The position numbers were made by a program, and so were the translations under genes. 64,000 nucleotides of DNA from Mycolicibacterium peregrinum (lineage in GTDB: Bacteria > Actinomycetota > Actinomycetes > Mycobacteriales > Mycobacteriaceae), in assembly GCF_001665625.1 (NCBI RefSeq), contig NZ_LZSY01000019.1, positions 17,167 through 81,166 of the forward strand. The letters are read 5' to 3'. Of the stretch, positions 46,153-54,511 are shown one piece after another (within the stretch, counting starts at the first letter, position 1; every line of letters starts with the position of its first letter). The notes below the pieces were generated by a model. It did no database searches, was not told the origin of the DNA, and saw only the letters and a program-made list of their open reading frames with translations.

Positions 46153-46287
46153 GCGTCAGTGATATCCCATTGTATTCCGTCAGTCGACAGTCGGTCAGTG
46201 AAGAGTGCCACCAATTGGCACCCCCCGACTTGCCGCGTGCAAAGCTCACTGCGGGCACAAAGCGTTATCAGCCTCACCTGGGCACCC

Positions 46288-47871
46288 TTATGAATCTAAT
46301 GTAGCCGCCGCTGCCACATGCAGCTGGCCCTGCTCGAAATCCACCCCGACATGCACCGGAGCCTGACCCGCCGCGGCGCCGCCTGCGGCCGTGGCCTCCA
46401 GGTCCGGAGGCAGTGTCTTGGCGGCCTCGTCATCCGCGCCGGCGCCCGGCGGATCGGCCGGCACACCAGCTGAATCCGTAGCAGGCACGCCACCGGCCTC
46501 ACCCTCTTCGGGCTCGCCGACCTGGTCCTCGCCGTCCTCGCCGTCGGTCTCGCGGTCCTTGCTGTGCTCATCCTTCTCGTCGTCCCGGTCGCGGCCGTCC
46601 CGATCCTCGTCGCGGTCGTCCAGCTCGTCGGCATCGGTACTTCCCGACGCCTGGTCGAACTGGGCGGCATCGGCGGCGGGGCCACCGGCCTGCCCGGCCG
46701 CCTGACTGGCCATCTGCGCCGCCTGGGTCCCGGCCTGGGTGGCAGCCTGCGCCGCCTGGGTGATCCCGGCGAGTATTCCGCTCAGGGGGTTGACCAGCGA
46801 GCCCAGGATCCCGCCGAGGGCGCCGGCCGCGCTTGTCGCCGCATCGGATGGCGGGGCCCCGGCACCTGGCATGCCGGTGGGCATCGACGGCGACAGCGAG
46901 GAACCGGACGGCATACCGGCCCCACCGCCGGTCGACGGAGCCGCACCACCGGTGCCCGACGAAACGTTTTCGCCACCGCCCGACGGGACCTCACTGTCTG
47001 AACTGTCTGACGGAGCATCGTCGCCGCCTGTCAGGACGGCCGGATCCGAGGCATCGGGATCCGGCGGCACGGTAGGCACCTGAGAGTCGCCGGCCGGCGG
47101 CTCGAACTCCGCACCCCACGGAGCAGCGGCGCCGGCCAGGTTCTCGTACTGGGCAGCCGCGGACTGCAAGACGGCCGCGTTCTCCTCGATGTGGCCGCAC
47201 AGAGTTCTCAGATCGTTGTCGGAGTCGCCGACTGCCTTCGCCACCATCGCGAACTCGGCCGTCATCTGGGCCGCCGGACCGAAACCCGGAACGATTCCCG
47301 CGCTCGTGGTGAGCATGCTCATCGCGCCCAGCCAGTCGGAGTGACCGTCGAGGCTGTCGCGAGTGGCCGCGATCTGGCCAGCCTCGGTGGACAGCACCTC
47401 GGCCACCATGGTGTCCAACCCGAGCATCGTCTGGACCCGGCCGACCTGTTCGGTGTTGCGGCCCGCATAGGCGCTGGCCCCGCTGCTGTCCCAGTTGTCG
47501 CCGGGGAAGGCCGACACGAGCACCTGCCCGACCGCCTCCATCTTGTCGGCCCCCTCACCGAAACGGTGTCCGTTCTCCGGATCGCCGACTCCGGTGCTGT
47601 GCTTCATCGACTCGATGGTCTGCTGGCCGGCGGCCAGAACCGGCGACCGGGCGGCTCGGATCAGCCGTCCGCCGATCTGCGACGCGAAGAAGTTGGCGGC
47701 CTTGTGGCTGAGGTCGGCCACCTGGCCGCCGAACGTGGATACCTGCTCGAGTTCGGAGCCGGCGGTGTTGCGGACGATGAACTCTCCGACCCTTGCGGCA
47801 CGCTCGGTCCACTTCAGGTTGTTCCCGATCACGCCTTTGCCGAAATCGGCAATGTCCCCCAGCAGTCCCAT
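46288..47871 (-). CDS. EspA/EspE-like ESX-1 substrate protein
   Basis: A 527-aa protein. The helical N-terminal ~230 residues include AFPGDNWDSSGASAYAGRN, which lines up with the PGTNW...AAEAY motif of EspE/EspA. A Pro/Ser/Gly-rich region (about 250-340) and a short Ala/Gln repeat region follow, then a strongly acidic DDRDEDRDGRDRDDEKDEH stretch and a hydrophobic C-terminus. ATG 47871 starts MGLLGDIADFGKG; the longer frame is an antisense-like extension. It is longer than M. tuberculosis EspE (~400 aa). Without a nearby ESX-1 core its export route is uncertain. Confidence 0.8.
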   Translation of the reverse strand: MGLLGDIADFGKGVIGNNLKWTERAARVGEFIVRNTAGSELEQVSTFGGQVADLSHKAANFFASQIGGRLIRAARSPVLAAGQQTIESMKHSTGVGDPENGHRFGEGADKMEAVGQVLVSAFPGDNWDSSGASAYAGRNTEQVGRVQTMLGLDTMVAEVLSTEAGQIAATRDSLDGHSDWLGAMSMLTTSAGIVPGFGPAAQMTAEFAMVAKAVGDSDNDLRTLCGHIEENAAVLQSAAAQYENLAGAAAPWGAEFEPPAGDSQVPTVPPDPDASDPAVLTGGDDAPSDSSDSEVPSGGGENVSSGTGGAAPSTGGGAGMPSGSSLSPSMPTGMPGAGAPPSDAATSAAGALGGILGSLVNPLSGILAGITQAAQAATQAGTQAAQMASQAAGQAGGPAADAAQFDQASGSTDADELDDRDEDRDGRDRDDEKDEHSKDRETDGEDGEDQVGEPEEGEAGGVPATDSAGVPADPPGAGADDEAAKTLPPDLEATAAGGAAAGQAPVHVGVDFEQGQLHVAAAATLDS

Positions 47872-48262
47872 ACCCGGTATCCCCTTCGCCGGAACAGAGA
47901 TTACCAGCGCATTCGACCCGGTCAGCGCACCAATTTCGGGCCTGCGACCACCTCTGGACGACGGCCGTCGAACCCACTCCGACCACCATCTTTTGCAGTT
48001 GAACGGTCCCTTTTGCAGGACCATCCGAGCGGTTGCGCCGCACGACCGGGCGGCCTCTCAGGAGCGGCCGGCGCAAGGGCACATCGGGGTGCCGCCGGGG
48101 TGGCATCCAGCTCCGCTGCGACCTACTCGGGGTTTGCCATCCAAATTTGCTACCACGTCAGTTCGCTCCGATTCCGGACGGATCATGCAAGCCGCACGGG
48201 TTGTGGTCGATACTTGAGCACGGTCAAAGTTCCCGTGTGTGAGTTCCGGAGGAGATTCAGGC
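47872..48262. other. 391-bp divergent intergenic region, EspE-like / EspI-like
   Basis: This region separates the two divergent esp genes and should carry both promoters. I see GGAGGAG at 48248-48254 as the EspI ribosome-binding site but no clear palindrome, repeat or terminator. Open frames here on both strands look like extensions of the two genes rather than extra coding sequence. Confidence 0.5.
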
Positions 48263-49759
48263 GTGCCCGACCCCGACGACACCTTGCGTAGAGAGCTCGG
48301 CTGGACGGGGCCGGAGGAATCGCATTTCGAACCCGACACCCGGCCGACCCGCCGCAAGCCACCAGAGCCGCCACCGTCGATACCCGGACGGCCCCCGGTG
48401 GATTTCGTGCCGTCGAAGACTCCCGCCGGCTCCGGCTCCGACGATTCCGGCACGTCGCAGGTCGTACCCGTCGATCGTGACGCCGAGCGCGCCCGCAACA
48501 CGTTCCGGGAGGCGCCTCCTGCACCCCCGACCCCGCCGCAGCAGCAGGCGCCGCCTCCTCCGCCGCCACCCGCGCCGCCGTACGACACCCGTCAGGCACC
48601 GCCCCACCAGGCCCCGCCGAACTTGGGCCATCCCGAACCCCGGCCGGATGCCTGGGAGCAGGGCCCGCCCGGCTGGCAGCTTCCGTCGCAGCGTCCTCCG
48701 GGCCCCGGCGGCCCACCGCATCCGCCGTACGGACCACCACCCGGCCAACCCTGGCCCGCCGAAGGCGGATTCGCACCGGATCCGGGTGCGCCCGCACCCG
48801 GTGTACCGCCTCTGCCGACCGGTTCCTACGCCGACCGGATCCGGGTCAACGACCTGGTTCCGCCGAAGCGTCAGCCACCGGCCAGCGGTTGGCGGTTGTT
48901 CGTGTACCGGGCCACGTTCGGGATGATCAATCCCGGCCCGTCGCCGGAAGATCTCCGAGTCGCCGAGCTGGAGACCAAGATCAAGGGGCTCCTGCGCGGG
49001 CACTACAAGGTCGGGGTGATGGGCAAGGGCGGGGTCGGCAAGACCACCGTCTCGGCCAGCGTCGGGTCGATCTTCGCCCAGTTGCGTCAGGACGATCGCG
49101 TGGTGGCCATCGATGCCGACACATCGTTCGGCAAGCTCGGCAGCCGCGTCGATCCCCAGGCCCAGAGCTCGTACTGGGAGCTGGCCAACGACAAACACCT
49201 GGACTCGTTCGCCGACGTGCGCAGCCGGGTCGGCAACAACGCCGCAGGGCTGTTCGTCCTGGCGGGCGAGGGCACCCCGGCCCGCCGCCGCGTGCTCGAC
49301 GCGGCCATCTACCGCGAGGCCACCACTCGACTCGACAAGCATTTCTCGATCTCGGTGGTGGACTGCAGTTCGACGATGGACTCACCGGTGACCCAGGAAG
49401 TGCTGCGCGACCTCGACGGCCTGATCGTGGTGTCCTCCCCGTGGGTCGACGGTGCCGCGACCGCCGGACAGACACTGGACTGGCTGGCCGCCCACGAGAT
49501 GACGGAACTGCTGCAGCGCACCGTCGTGGTGCTCAACGACTCCGACGGCCATGCCGACAAACGCACGCGGACGATTCTGGCCGGGCAGTTCTCGGGTCAG
49601 GGGCAGCGGGTGATCGAGGTGCCGTTCGACGGGCATCTGCGTCCCGGTGGCGTCGTCGATCCGCGGGAGATGTCGATGCCGACGCGGCGCCGGTTCCTGG
49701 AGATCGCCGCTGCGCTCGCCGAGCACTTCCCCACCCATGACGAGCGTCGGGACCGCTAG
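48263..49759 (+). CDS. espI: EspI-like MinD/ParA-type ATPase with proline-rich N-terminus
   Basis: A 498-aa protein. The first ~215 residues are disordered and Pro/Gln-rich (QQQAPPPPPPPAPP), the rest a SIMIBI ATPase: VGVMGKGGVGKTTVSASVGS (deviant Walker A), VVAIDADTSFGKL, and VVDCSSTMDSPVTQ (switch II region). This layout is EspI of ESX-1 (Rv3876), which damps ESX-1 secretion when ATP falls. GTG 48263 has GGAGGAG 8 nt upstream. It is shorter than Rv3876 (~666 aa), mainly in the linker. Divergent from the EspE-like gene and convergent with espM. Confidence 0.8.
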   Translation: MPDPDDTLRRELGWTGPEESHFEPDTRPTRRKPPEPPPSIPGRPPVDFVPSKTPAGSGSDDSGTSQVVPVDRDAERARNTFREAPPAPPTPPQQQAPPPPPPPAPPYDTRQAPPHQAPPNLGHPEPRPDAWEQGPPGWQLPSQRPPGPGGPPHPPYGPPPGQPWPAEGGFAPDPGAPAPGVPPLPTGSYADRIRVNDLVPPKRQPPASGWRLFVYRATFGMINPGPSPEDLRVAELETKIKGLLRGHYKVGVMGKGGVGKTTVSASVGSIFAQLRQDDRVVAIDADTSFGKLGSRVDPQAQSSYWELANDKHLDSFADVRSRVGNNAAGLFVLAGEGTPARRRVLDAAIYREATTRLDKHFSISVVDCSSTMDSPVTQEVLRDLDGLIVVSSPWVDGAATAGQTLDWLAAHEMTELLQRTVVVLNDSDGHADKRTRTILAGQFSGQGQRVIEVPFDGHLRPGGVVDPREMSMPTRRRFLEIAAALAEHFPTHDERRDR

Positions 49760-49765
49760 CCGGGC

Positions 49766-50557
49766 TCAGCGCATCGCGCCGATCAGCGCCTCCAGGGCGT
49801 GGACGGCGGCTGCGTCGACGGGGTATTCGGCCTCGGCGCGCGCCACGATGTCTTCGGAAACACCGGCGGCCGTTGCGGTCTCACTGATGGTGAGATTCGA
49901 TTGCCGACGGGCGGCATACAGGCGCTGCCCGAGCGTGGCGCCAGGGGCGGTGGCGGCGAGGGTGGTCAGCTCGTCGATCTGGCGCCGCACCGCGCTGAGG
50001 GCCTTGATCAACGCCGGCGTCACCATGCTCAGCCGCGCGGCGCGGGCGGCCACCGCCTCGAGCTGACGCAGGTCGGCCAGTACCGATGTGACCCGCGGCG
50101 TGAACTCCTGTTCCCCGACACCGGGCAACGTGGCGATCGTCGACTCGAGGGTGCTCACCGCGGTGAGCACCGCCTGGGCGATCAGCGGTACCTCGTCACT
50201 GGCCGGCGGTGTGGTCGTCAACGGGACTGCTGCCGGCCGCGCGGTGACCACTGTGGGCGGCTCAATGTGCGGCGGCGCGGGCATTGCCGGATCCGGTACC
50301 GGCCCGCCTTGCCGGAGCCGGGCGATCGTGCCCGGTGGCCAGCGCAACACCTCTTCGAGCTTGAGCCGGGTGCGTTCACGGGGCCAGCTGCGGCCCTTCT
50401 CGAACGCGATGAGCGCTCCGGCGTTGATGATTCCTTCGGCGGCGAGACTGCGCTGGCTGATGTCGAGCTCGCGGCGCCTCGCCGCGGCCGCGGCACCCGC
50501 GCGGATGAGTCCGACATCGAACTCACCAGTGGCGAGGTCGTACTCAGCGTCGGTCAT
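49766..50557 (-). CDS. espM: EspM-like regulator lacking the FHA-like N-terminal domain
   Basis: A 263-aa DNA-binding protein with two XRE-like helical modules, about residues 15-75 (ARRRELDISQRSLAAEGI, AFEKGRSWPRERTRLKLEEV) and about 210-262 (LGQRLYAARRQSNLTISETA), joined by a Pro/Ala linker and a helical middle. From memory the first block is nearly the same as in EspM (Rv3863), which represses whiB6. Like EspM it is divergent from whiB6. M. tuberculosis EspM is ~392 aa with an FHA-like region first; here the frame offers at most 23 more residues and none resemble it. Confidence 0.82.
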   Translation of the reverse strand: MTDAEYDLATGEFDVGLIRAGAAAAARRRELDISQRSLAAEGIINAGALIAFEKGRSWPRERTRLKLEEVLRWPPGTIARLRQGGPVPDPAMPAPPHIEPPTVVTARPAAVPLTTTPPASDEVPLIAQAVLTAVSTLESTIATLPGVGEQEFTPRVTSVLADLRQLEAVAARAARLSMVTPALIKALSAVRRQIDELTTLAATAPGATLGQRLYAARRQSNLTISETATAAGVSEDIVARAEAEYPVDAAAVHALEALIGAMR

Positions 50558-50943
50558 ACGGGGCTGTTTCCTCGCCGATGTGCTCAGCTCAGCGCGAGTG
50601 CTGAAGCGGTTGCCGGGACCCCTCAATCCTAACCCCAGACCGAAGCACCGCTACACCTTGGGTTTTTCGCATATGTAGCAAACAACCCCGATGCTACGGC
50701 TTCTTGACCGGACAAACCGCAGCCCTGCTACGGGTACAGCCAAGTACCTATCGACGTCCTGACGTGCATGTTTAGATCCATGTCGACTTTCCGCTGGTGA
50801 TTCCGCATCGTTACCTTTGCAAATTTCCGTAGCGTTGCACCGCTGCGGTTTCGATCAAACTGTTGCATCGCTACGGTTCTTGCTATAGCGTTCCCCTCAA
50901 CGCGGTAGACACCGCAACAAAGAGCCCTAACAGGAGCAGCAGC
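50558..50943. promoter_or_regulatory. espM-whiB6 divergent control region with repeated motifs
   Basis: A 386-bp non-coding region, AT-richer than its surroundings. Two 17-bp direct repeats with two mismatches, GTTGCACCGCTGCGGTT (50834-50850) and 50862-50878, lie 28 bp apart. GCTACGG occurs at 50693, 50727 and 50870 and inverted at 50827-50833. A possible extended -10, TGCTATAGC (50881-50889), lies beside the second repeat. This looks like a multi-site operator for EspM and/or WhiB6. Motifs are seen; the binding protein is inferred. Confidence 0.55.
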
Positions 50944-51237
50944 ATGAACGCACTCATGGCCAACGGCATCCCGCTCGGCGTCTGCACCAGCAACCCGGAG
51001 CGGTGGACCTCCACCCCCGACGACCAGGCCAAGGTCATCTGCCGGGAATGCCCCCGGCGCTGGCTGTGCGCTCGCGAGGCCTGCGAACTGCCCCGCGCCG
51101 AAGGACTTTGGGCCGGCATCATGGTTCCCGAGGCCGGCCGTGGCCGTAGCTTCGCGCTCAAGCAGCTGCGATCGCTGGCCGAGCGCAACGGCTACCCAGT
51201 GCGCAAGCTCGGCCTGGTCTTTCCCGAAGCCGCCTGA
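50944..51237 (+). CDS. whiB6: WhiB6 iron-sulfur regulator
   Basis: A 97-aa WhiB protein. Four cluster cysteines are Cys14, Cys33, Cys36 and Cys42 (C-x2-C-x5-C), with an extra Cys47, then the turn GLWAGIMVPEAGRGR and a C-terminal DNA-binding tail (ALKQLRSLAERNGYPVRKLG) close to WhiB6 (Rv3862c). WhiB6 senses oxygen/NO through a 4Fe-4S cluster and activates ESX-1 genes. ATG 50944 has AGGAG 7 nt upstream. It is retained here beside esp genes without an ESX-1 core. Confidence 0.9.
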   Translation: MNALMANGIPLGVCTSNPERWTSTPDDQAKVICRECPRRWLCAREACELPRAEGLWAGIMVPEAGRGRSFALKQLRSLAERNGYPVRKLGLVFPEAA

Positions 51238-51341
51238 TCCCGCTCTCGCAACACCGCTTCACCAGATCTGTTGTCTGGCCCTTTCGCTGCCGATTCGAGG
51301 GGACGGCAGGGCAGGGGCGAGTTTCCACTGGGGGAGGAATA

Positions 51342-51398
51342 GGGGCCCGGGGTGTGTCGTTACACCCGCAGACGGTGCCGGGCATTGCCCCGGGCCCC
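51342..51398. repeat. Inverted repeat downstream of whiB6
   Basis: GGGGCCCGGGG (51342-51352) and its complement 51388-51398 are perfect, with an inner GGTGT/ACACC pair in the 35-nt loop. It lies 105 bp after the whiB6 stop in a 237-bp gap before a convergent gene and may terminate whiB6. No U-run is obvious. Nothing else is seen in the gap. Confidence 0.45.
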
Positions 51399-51474
51399 AC
51401 ACCAAAATCGTCGCTTCGAGCGACCACTCGCCGCGAGGCGCAGTGACGGCACCGTCCCCGAACTTCTTCTCCCG

Positions 51475-51741
51475 TTACCGCTCGAGCGTGACGACCACCG
51501 CGTCGAGCAGAGCATCCACATCGTCCTCGTTGTAGCCGCGCTGAAACATCGGCGGCTTCGGGAACACGATGTTGCGGACGTCATCGGGACCCAGGTGCCC
51601 GCGCCCGTCGAGCCTGCGGGCCACCAACGCCAGAAAGTCGTCGACCGACTTCTTGTCGTAACCCCGCTTGCCCAACGGCGGCTTCGAAAATTCGGTGCTG
51701 CGAACATCTTCGGCAGTCAATCCCCCGGTCATGCCGGTCAT
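51475..51741 (-). CDS. Small protein with two DivIVA-type motifs
   Basis: An 88-aa protein made almost wholly of two tandem copies of the DivIVA/Wag31 N-terminal motif: LTAEDVRSTEFSKPPLGKRG with YDKKSVDDFL, then LGPDDVRNIVFPKPPMFQRG with YNEDDVDALLDAV. That motif inserts in curved membrane at poles and septa, but the coiled coil of real DivIVA is missing. The start may be ATG 51741 or 51732. It overlaps nothing and is convergent with whiB6. Function unknown. Confidence 0.8.
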   Translation of the reverse strand: MTGMTGGLTAEDVRSTEFSKPPLGKRGYDKKSVDDFLALVARRLDGRGHLGPDDVRNIVFPKPPMFQRGYNEDDVDALLDAVVVTLER

Positions 51742-51786
51742 GCTAACCGCGCACCGAGGCCGCCGGACGCGGTTACCGTGAGGTTC

Positions 51787-52755
51787 ATGAGCAACACCGA
51801 CACGGCGCCCGCCGAAGTCACCTGCACCAACTCGGAGTTCACCGGGGTGCTGCATCCGCGGGAGGTGCCGCTGGGCGGGCCGCGCGCACTGCTGGTCCGG
51901 CGCACCCTGCCGCAACGGGACCGGTCGATGATCGGCGCCTGGTGTTTCGCCGACCACTACGGGCCGCACGACGTGCGAGCCGCGGGCAGAGGCATGGACG
52001 TGCCGCCCCATCCCCATACCGGTTTGCAAACCGTGAGTTGGCTTTTCGAAGGCCTGATCGAGCACCGCGACAGCGCCGGGGTCCACGCCATGGTCCGCCC
52101 GGGTGAACTCAACCTGATGACGGCCGGCGCCGGGATCTGCCATTCGGAGGTCTCGACACCGGAGACGACGATCCTGCACGGCGTCCAGCTGTGGGTGGCG
52201 CTGCCCGATGCCGCCCGCGACACCGGCCGTGACTTCGCGCACCACACACCCCGGCCGCGGACCGTCGACGGCGCCACCGTCCGGGTGTTCCTCGGCGAGC
52301 TCGAGCAGTCGCAGTCACCGGTGCACACCTTCACGCCACTGCTGGGCGCCCAGATCGACCTCGACCCGGGCGCCGAGCTGACGCTCGACGTCGATCCGGC
52401 CTTCGAACATGGCGTGCTACTGGACCAGGGCGCGATCGAAGTGTGCGGCACCACGCTGGCGGTCGCCGACCTGGGCTACCAGGCCGCGGGGCGCACACAG
52501 CTTCACCTGGCCAACCGCGGTAATGGCCCGGCTCGGGCGATTCTGCTCGGCGGACCGCCGTTCACCGAGGAACTGGTGATGTGGTGGAACTTCGTCGGCC
52601 GCAGCCACGACGACATCGCGACCTACCGAGAACTGTGGCAGGCCAACGACGCACGCTTCGGCGACGTGCAGGGCTATGTCGGGAACATCGCCCGGTTACC
52701 CGCGCCGCCCTTGCCGAACGGGCGGCTCAAGCCGCGCCCGCGCCCCTCGAGCTAG
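51787..52755 (+). CDS. Pirin-family protein, second subgroup
   Basis: A 322-aa bicupin with PPHPHTGLQTVSWLFEG and HRDSAG (metal site), GAGICHSEVSTPE, and a weaker C-terminal cupin. It differs from the pirin at 38641 in length and motif details. GAGG precedes ATG 51787. Enzymatic role unknown. It is divergent from the small DivIVA-motif gene and ends 4 bp before a convergent flavin-type oxidoreductase gene. Confidence 0.87.
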   Translation: MSNTDTAPAEVTCTNSEFTGVLHPREVPLGGPRALLVRRTLPQRDRSMIGAWCFADHYGPHDVRAAGRGMDVPPHPHTGLQTVSWLFEGLIEHRDSAGVHAMVRPGELNLMTAGAGICHSEVSTPETTILHGVQLWVALPDAARDTGRDFAHHTPRPRTVDGATVRVFLGELEQSQSPVHTFTPLLGAQIDLDPGAELTLDVDPAFEHGVLLDQGAIEVCGTTLAVADLGYQAAGRTQLHLANRGNGPARAILLGGPPFTEELVMWWNFVGRSHDDIATYRELWQANDARFGDVQGYVGNIARLPAPPLPNGRLKPRPRPSS

Positions 52756-52759
52756 GTGT

Positions 52760-53269
52760 TCAGATACTCGCGTTCAAGTACTGCGCAGTGCTGCCGCCCA
52801 CCGGCATCTCGGGCAGCCCGAGCTTGCGGTGGTCCCAGCTGCGCAACCGGCTGGGCACGACCCGCACCGCGATGCGGTTGTTCATCATCTGGTCGACGAA
52901 CGGGCGCATCTCCTCGGTGTAGGGACCGGTGTAGCGCTCCCACACGCTGATACCCACGCGCAGAATGGTTTCCGGGTCGTCGACGATCTCCGCGGTGCCG
53001 TCGATCGACACCCCACGCAGCGTGTTGTAGGTGTCCCCGTCCTCGATCATCGTCGTGATCGTGGGGTCGCGGCGCAGGTTGACCGCCTTCTGCGACTTGG
53101 CTTTCGTCTCGAACCAGATCTCACCGTCGAGCACCGCGTACCACATGGCGACCAGGTGCGGTCGGCCGCTGGGCAGCACGGTAGCCATCGTCGCGGTTCG
53201 GCTGTGCTCGATGAATTCGGCGATCTCATCGTCACTCATGACGATCTTCGTGCGCTCGTTCTTGCCCAC
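52760..53269 (-). CDS. PPOX/FDOR-B class oxidoreductase
   Basis: A 169-aa split beta-barrel protein of the pyridoxamine-phosphate-oxidase-like class: MATVLPSGRPHLVAMWYAV, RDPTITTMIEDGDTYNTLRG and FVDQMMNNRIAVRVVP. In mycobacteria many such proteins use F420 or bind flavin/biliverdin; which applies cannot be read here. GTG 53269 has GAGGTG upstream. Confidence 0.87.
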   Translation of the reverse strand: MGKNERTKIVMSDDEIAEFIEHSRTATMATVLPSGRPHLVAMWYAVLDGEIWFETKAKSQKAVNLRRDPTITTMIEDGDTYNTLRGVSIDGTAEIVDDPETILRVGISVWERYTGPYTEEMRPFVDQMMNNRIAVRVVPSRLRSWDHRKLGLPEMPVGGSTAQYLNASI

Positions 53270-53352
53270 CTGTCACCTCTCTGATCGGTCAGCCCACCAT
53301 AGCCACGGCCTCACCGGCCTCCGCGAACGCGGTCGGTAACCCGACCGGCCGC

Positions 53353-54510
53353 CTACAGCACGCCGAATTGGGAGGTCACCCACCGCACCGGATCCACACA
53401 GCGGAATGGAGCAATCCCCCTGGCGTGCAGCCGATTTCCGGTCGGCGGATGCCCGAGCGCGGACACCGCGAAGTACCGGGTGGCCAGCCGCGCTCCGGCG
53501 GACGGGTTCTCCACGGCCGACACGATCGAGCCGCCGTGCAGACGGACCAGCAGGCTGCGCACCTCCTGATCGAGCAGTTGGCCGTCGACGTCGTCATACT
53601 GCTTGCCGTCGGAGGTGTCCCGCAGGAAAGCCGCTCCCCCGTTGGACATGACCAGCGACCATTCCGAACCCTGCACGTCACGCAGGGCCCGCAGCACGTC
53701 GAACTTGGACAGGATCACCGCCAGCTTGGGCTGACCCGGGTTGACCGCCACCAGCAGATTCCCCAGGACCGAACGCGGTTCCCCACCACTGAACGGCTGA
53801 GGCGGCAGCAGGTCCTGCAGTTGATCGCGGATGGCCTTGACCCGCAGCGGGTCGAACATGAAGAACACCGCATCGGCGTGGCCGAAGAACTGGAAGGGCG
53901 GCGCGCGCAGGTCACCGTTCTCCAGGTCCTCGCCCGCCACGTCGCGCAGTACCAGGAACCTGCGCACGCCGTGCCAGATCCCGATCGAAAACACCAGGGG
54001 TTCACGCTGATTCGGAGCCTGGGTGTGCACCGTCGGAGTGGGAGGCAGCAGGCCCCGCTGCACATACAGCGGTCCTTCGTAGTTGGTGGCGTAGTTCTGC
54101 GCAGTAGCTCGGGTTACCGGTTCCAACACCACACCGAACCGCTCGCAGAGCAATTCCAGCTGCTTGATGAGAACGGCGATGTAAAGGCTCTTGCCCGTCG
54201 CGCGCGCGCCGGCCAGCGCGATGCAGATGGCGTGGCCCTCCCGGAAACCCTCGGGGAGGGTGAAGTGGCAGACCGGACAGATCTCCACCGCGGGCCCCTG
54301 CAATGCCCGGTTCGCCTCGGACACCGGAGGCGGCGGACCGTTGTATCCCGGGGCCCGGGTCCAGGTGTACAGCGGGCCGCAGTCGGCGGGTGCGCCCACG
54401 TAGGTCGAGGCGACATCGTCGCGGTACCGGGTGCCGCCGGCCTGAGCGGGCAGGGTCCACAGATGGTTGTTGGGACTCAGCTGGGTGAAGCAACGCGGGC
54501 ACTTGCTCAT
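53353..54510 (-). CDS. Zinc-ribbon GTPase, double-GTPase-2-like
   Basis: A 385-aa TRAFAC-type P-loop protein. A split zinc ribbon is formed by C4-x2-C7 and C78-x2-C81. Walker A is GARATGKS (101-108), switch II DVAGE (190-194), and the base-recognition motif SKFD (268-271), close to the N/TKxD of GTPases. This fits the 'DO-GTPase2' family from comparative genomics of NTP-dependent conflict systems, named from memory. It starts one base after the GAP1-like stop (TGA-C-ATG), last gene of the three-gene cassette. The effector step is unknown. Confidence 0.75.
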   Translation of the reverse strand: MSKCPRCFTQLSPNNHLWTLPAQAGGTRYRDDVASTYVGAPADCGPLYTWTRAPGYNGPPPPVSEANRALQGPAVEICPVCHFTLPEGFREGHAICIALAGARATGKSLYIAVLIKQLELLCERFGVVLEPVTRATAQNYATNYEGPLYVQRGLLPPTPTVHTQAPNQREPLVFSIGIWHGVRRFLVLRDVAGEDLENGDLRAPPFQFFGHADAVFFMFDPLRVKAIRDQLQDLLPPQPFSGGEPRSVLGNLLVAVNPGQPKLAVILSKFDVLRALRDVQGSEWSLVMSNGGAAFLRDTSDGKQYDDVDGQLLDQEVRSLLVRLHGGSIVSAVENPSAGARLATRYFAVSALGHPPTGNRLHARGIAPFRCVDPVRWVTSQFGVL

Positions 54511-54511
54511 G

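Noticed and set aside
50834..50878. CRISPR-like direct repeats
   Set aside because: Only two 17-bp units with 11 bp between them, imperfect, and no cas genes; better explained as operator sites.
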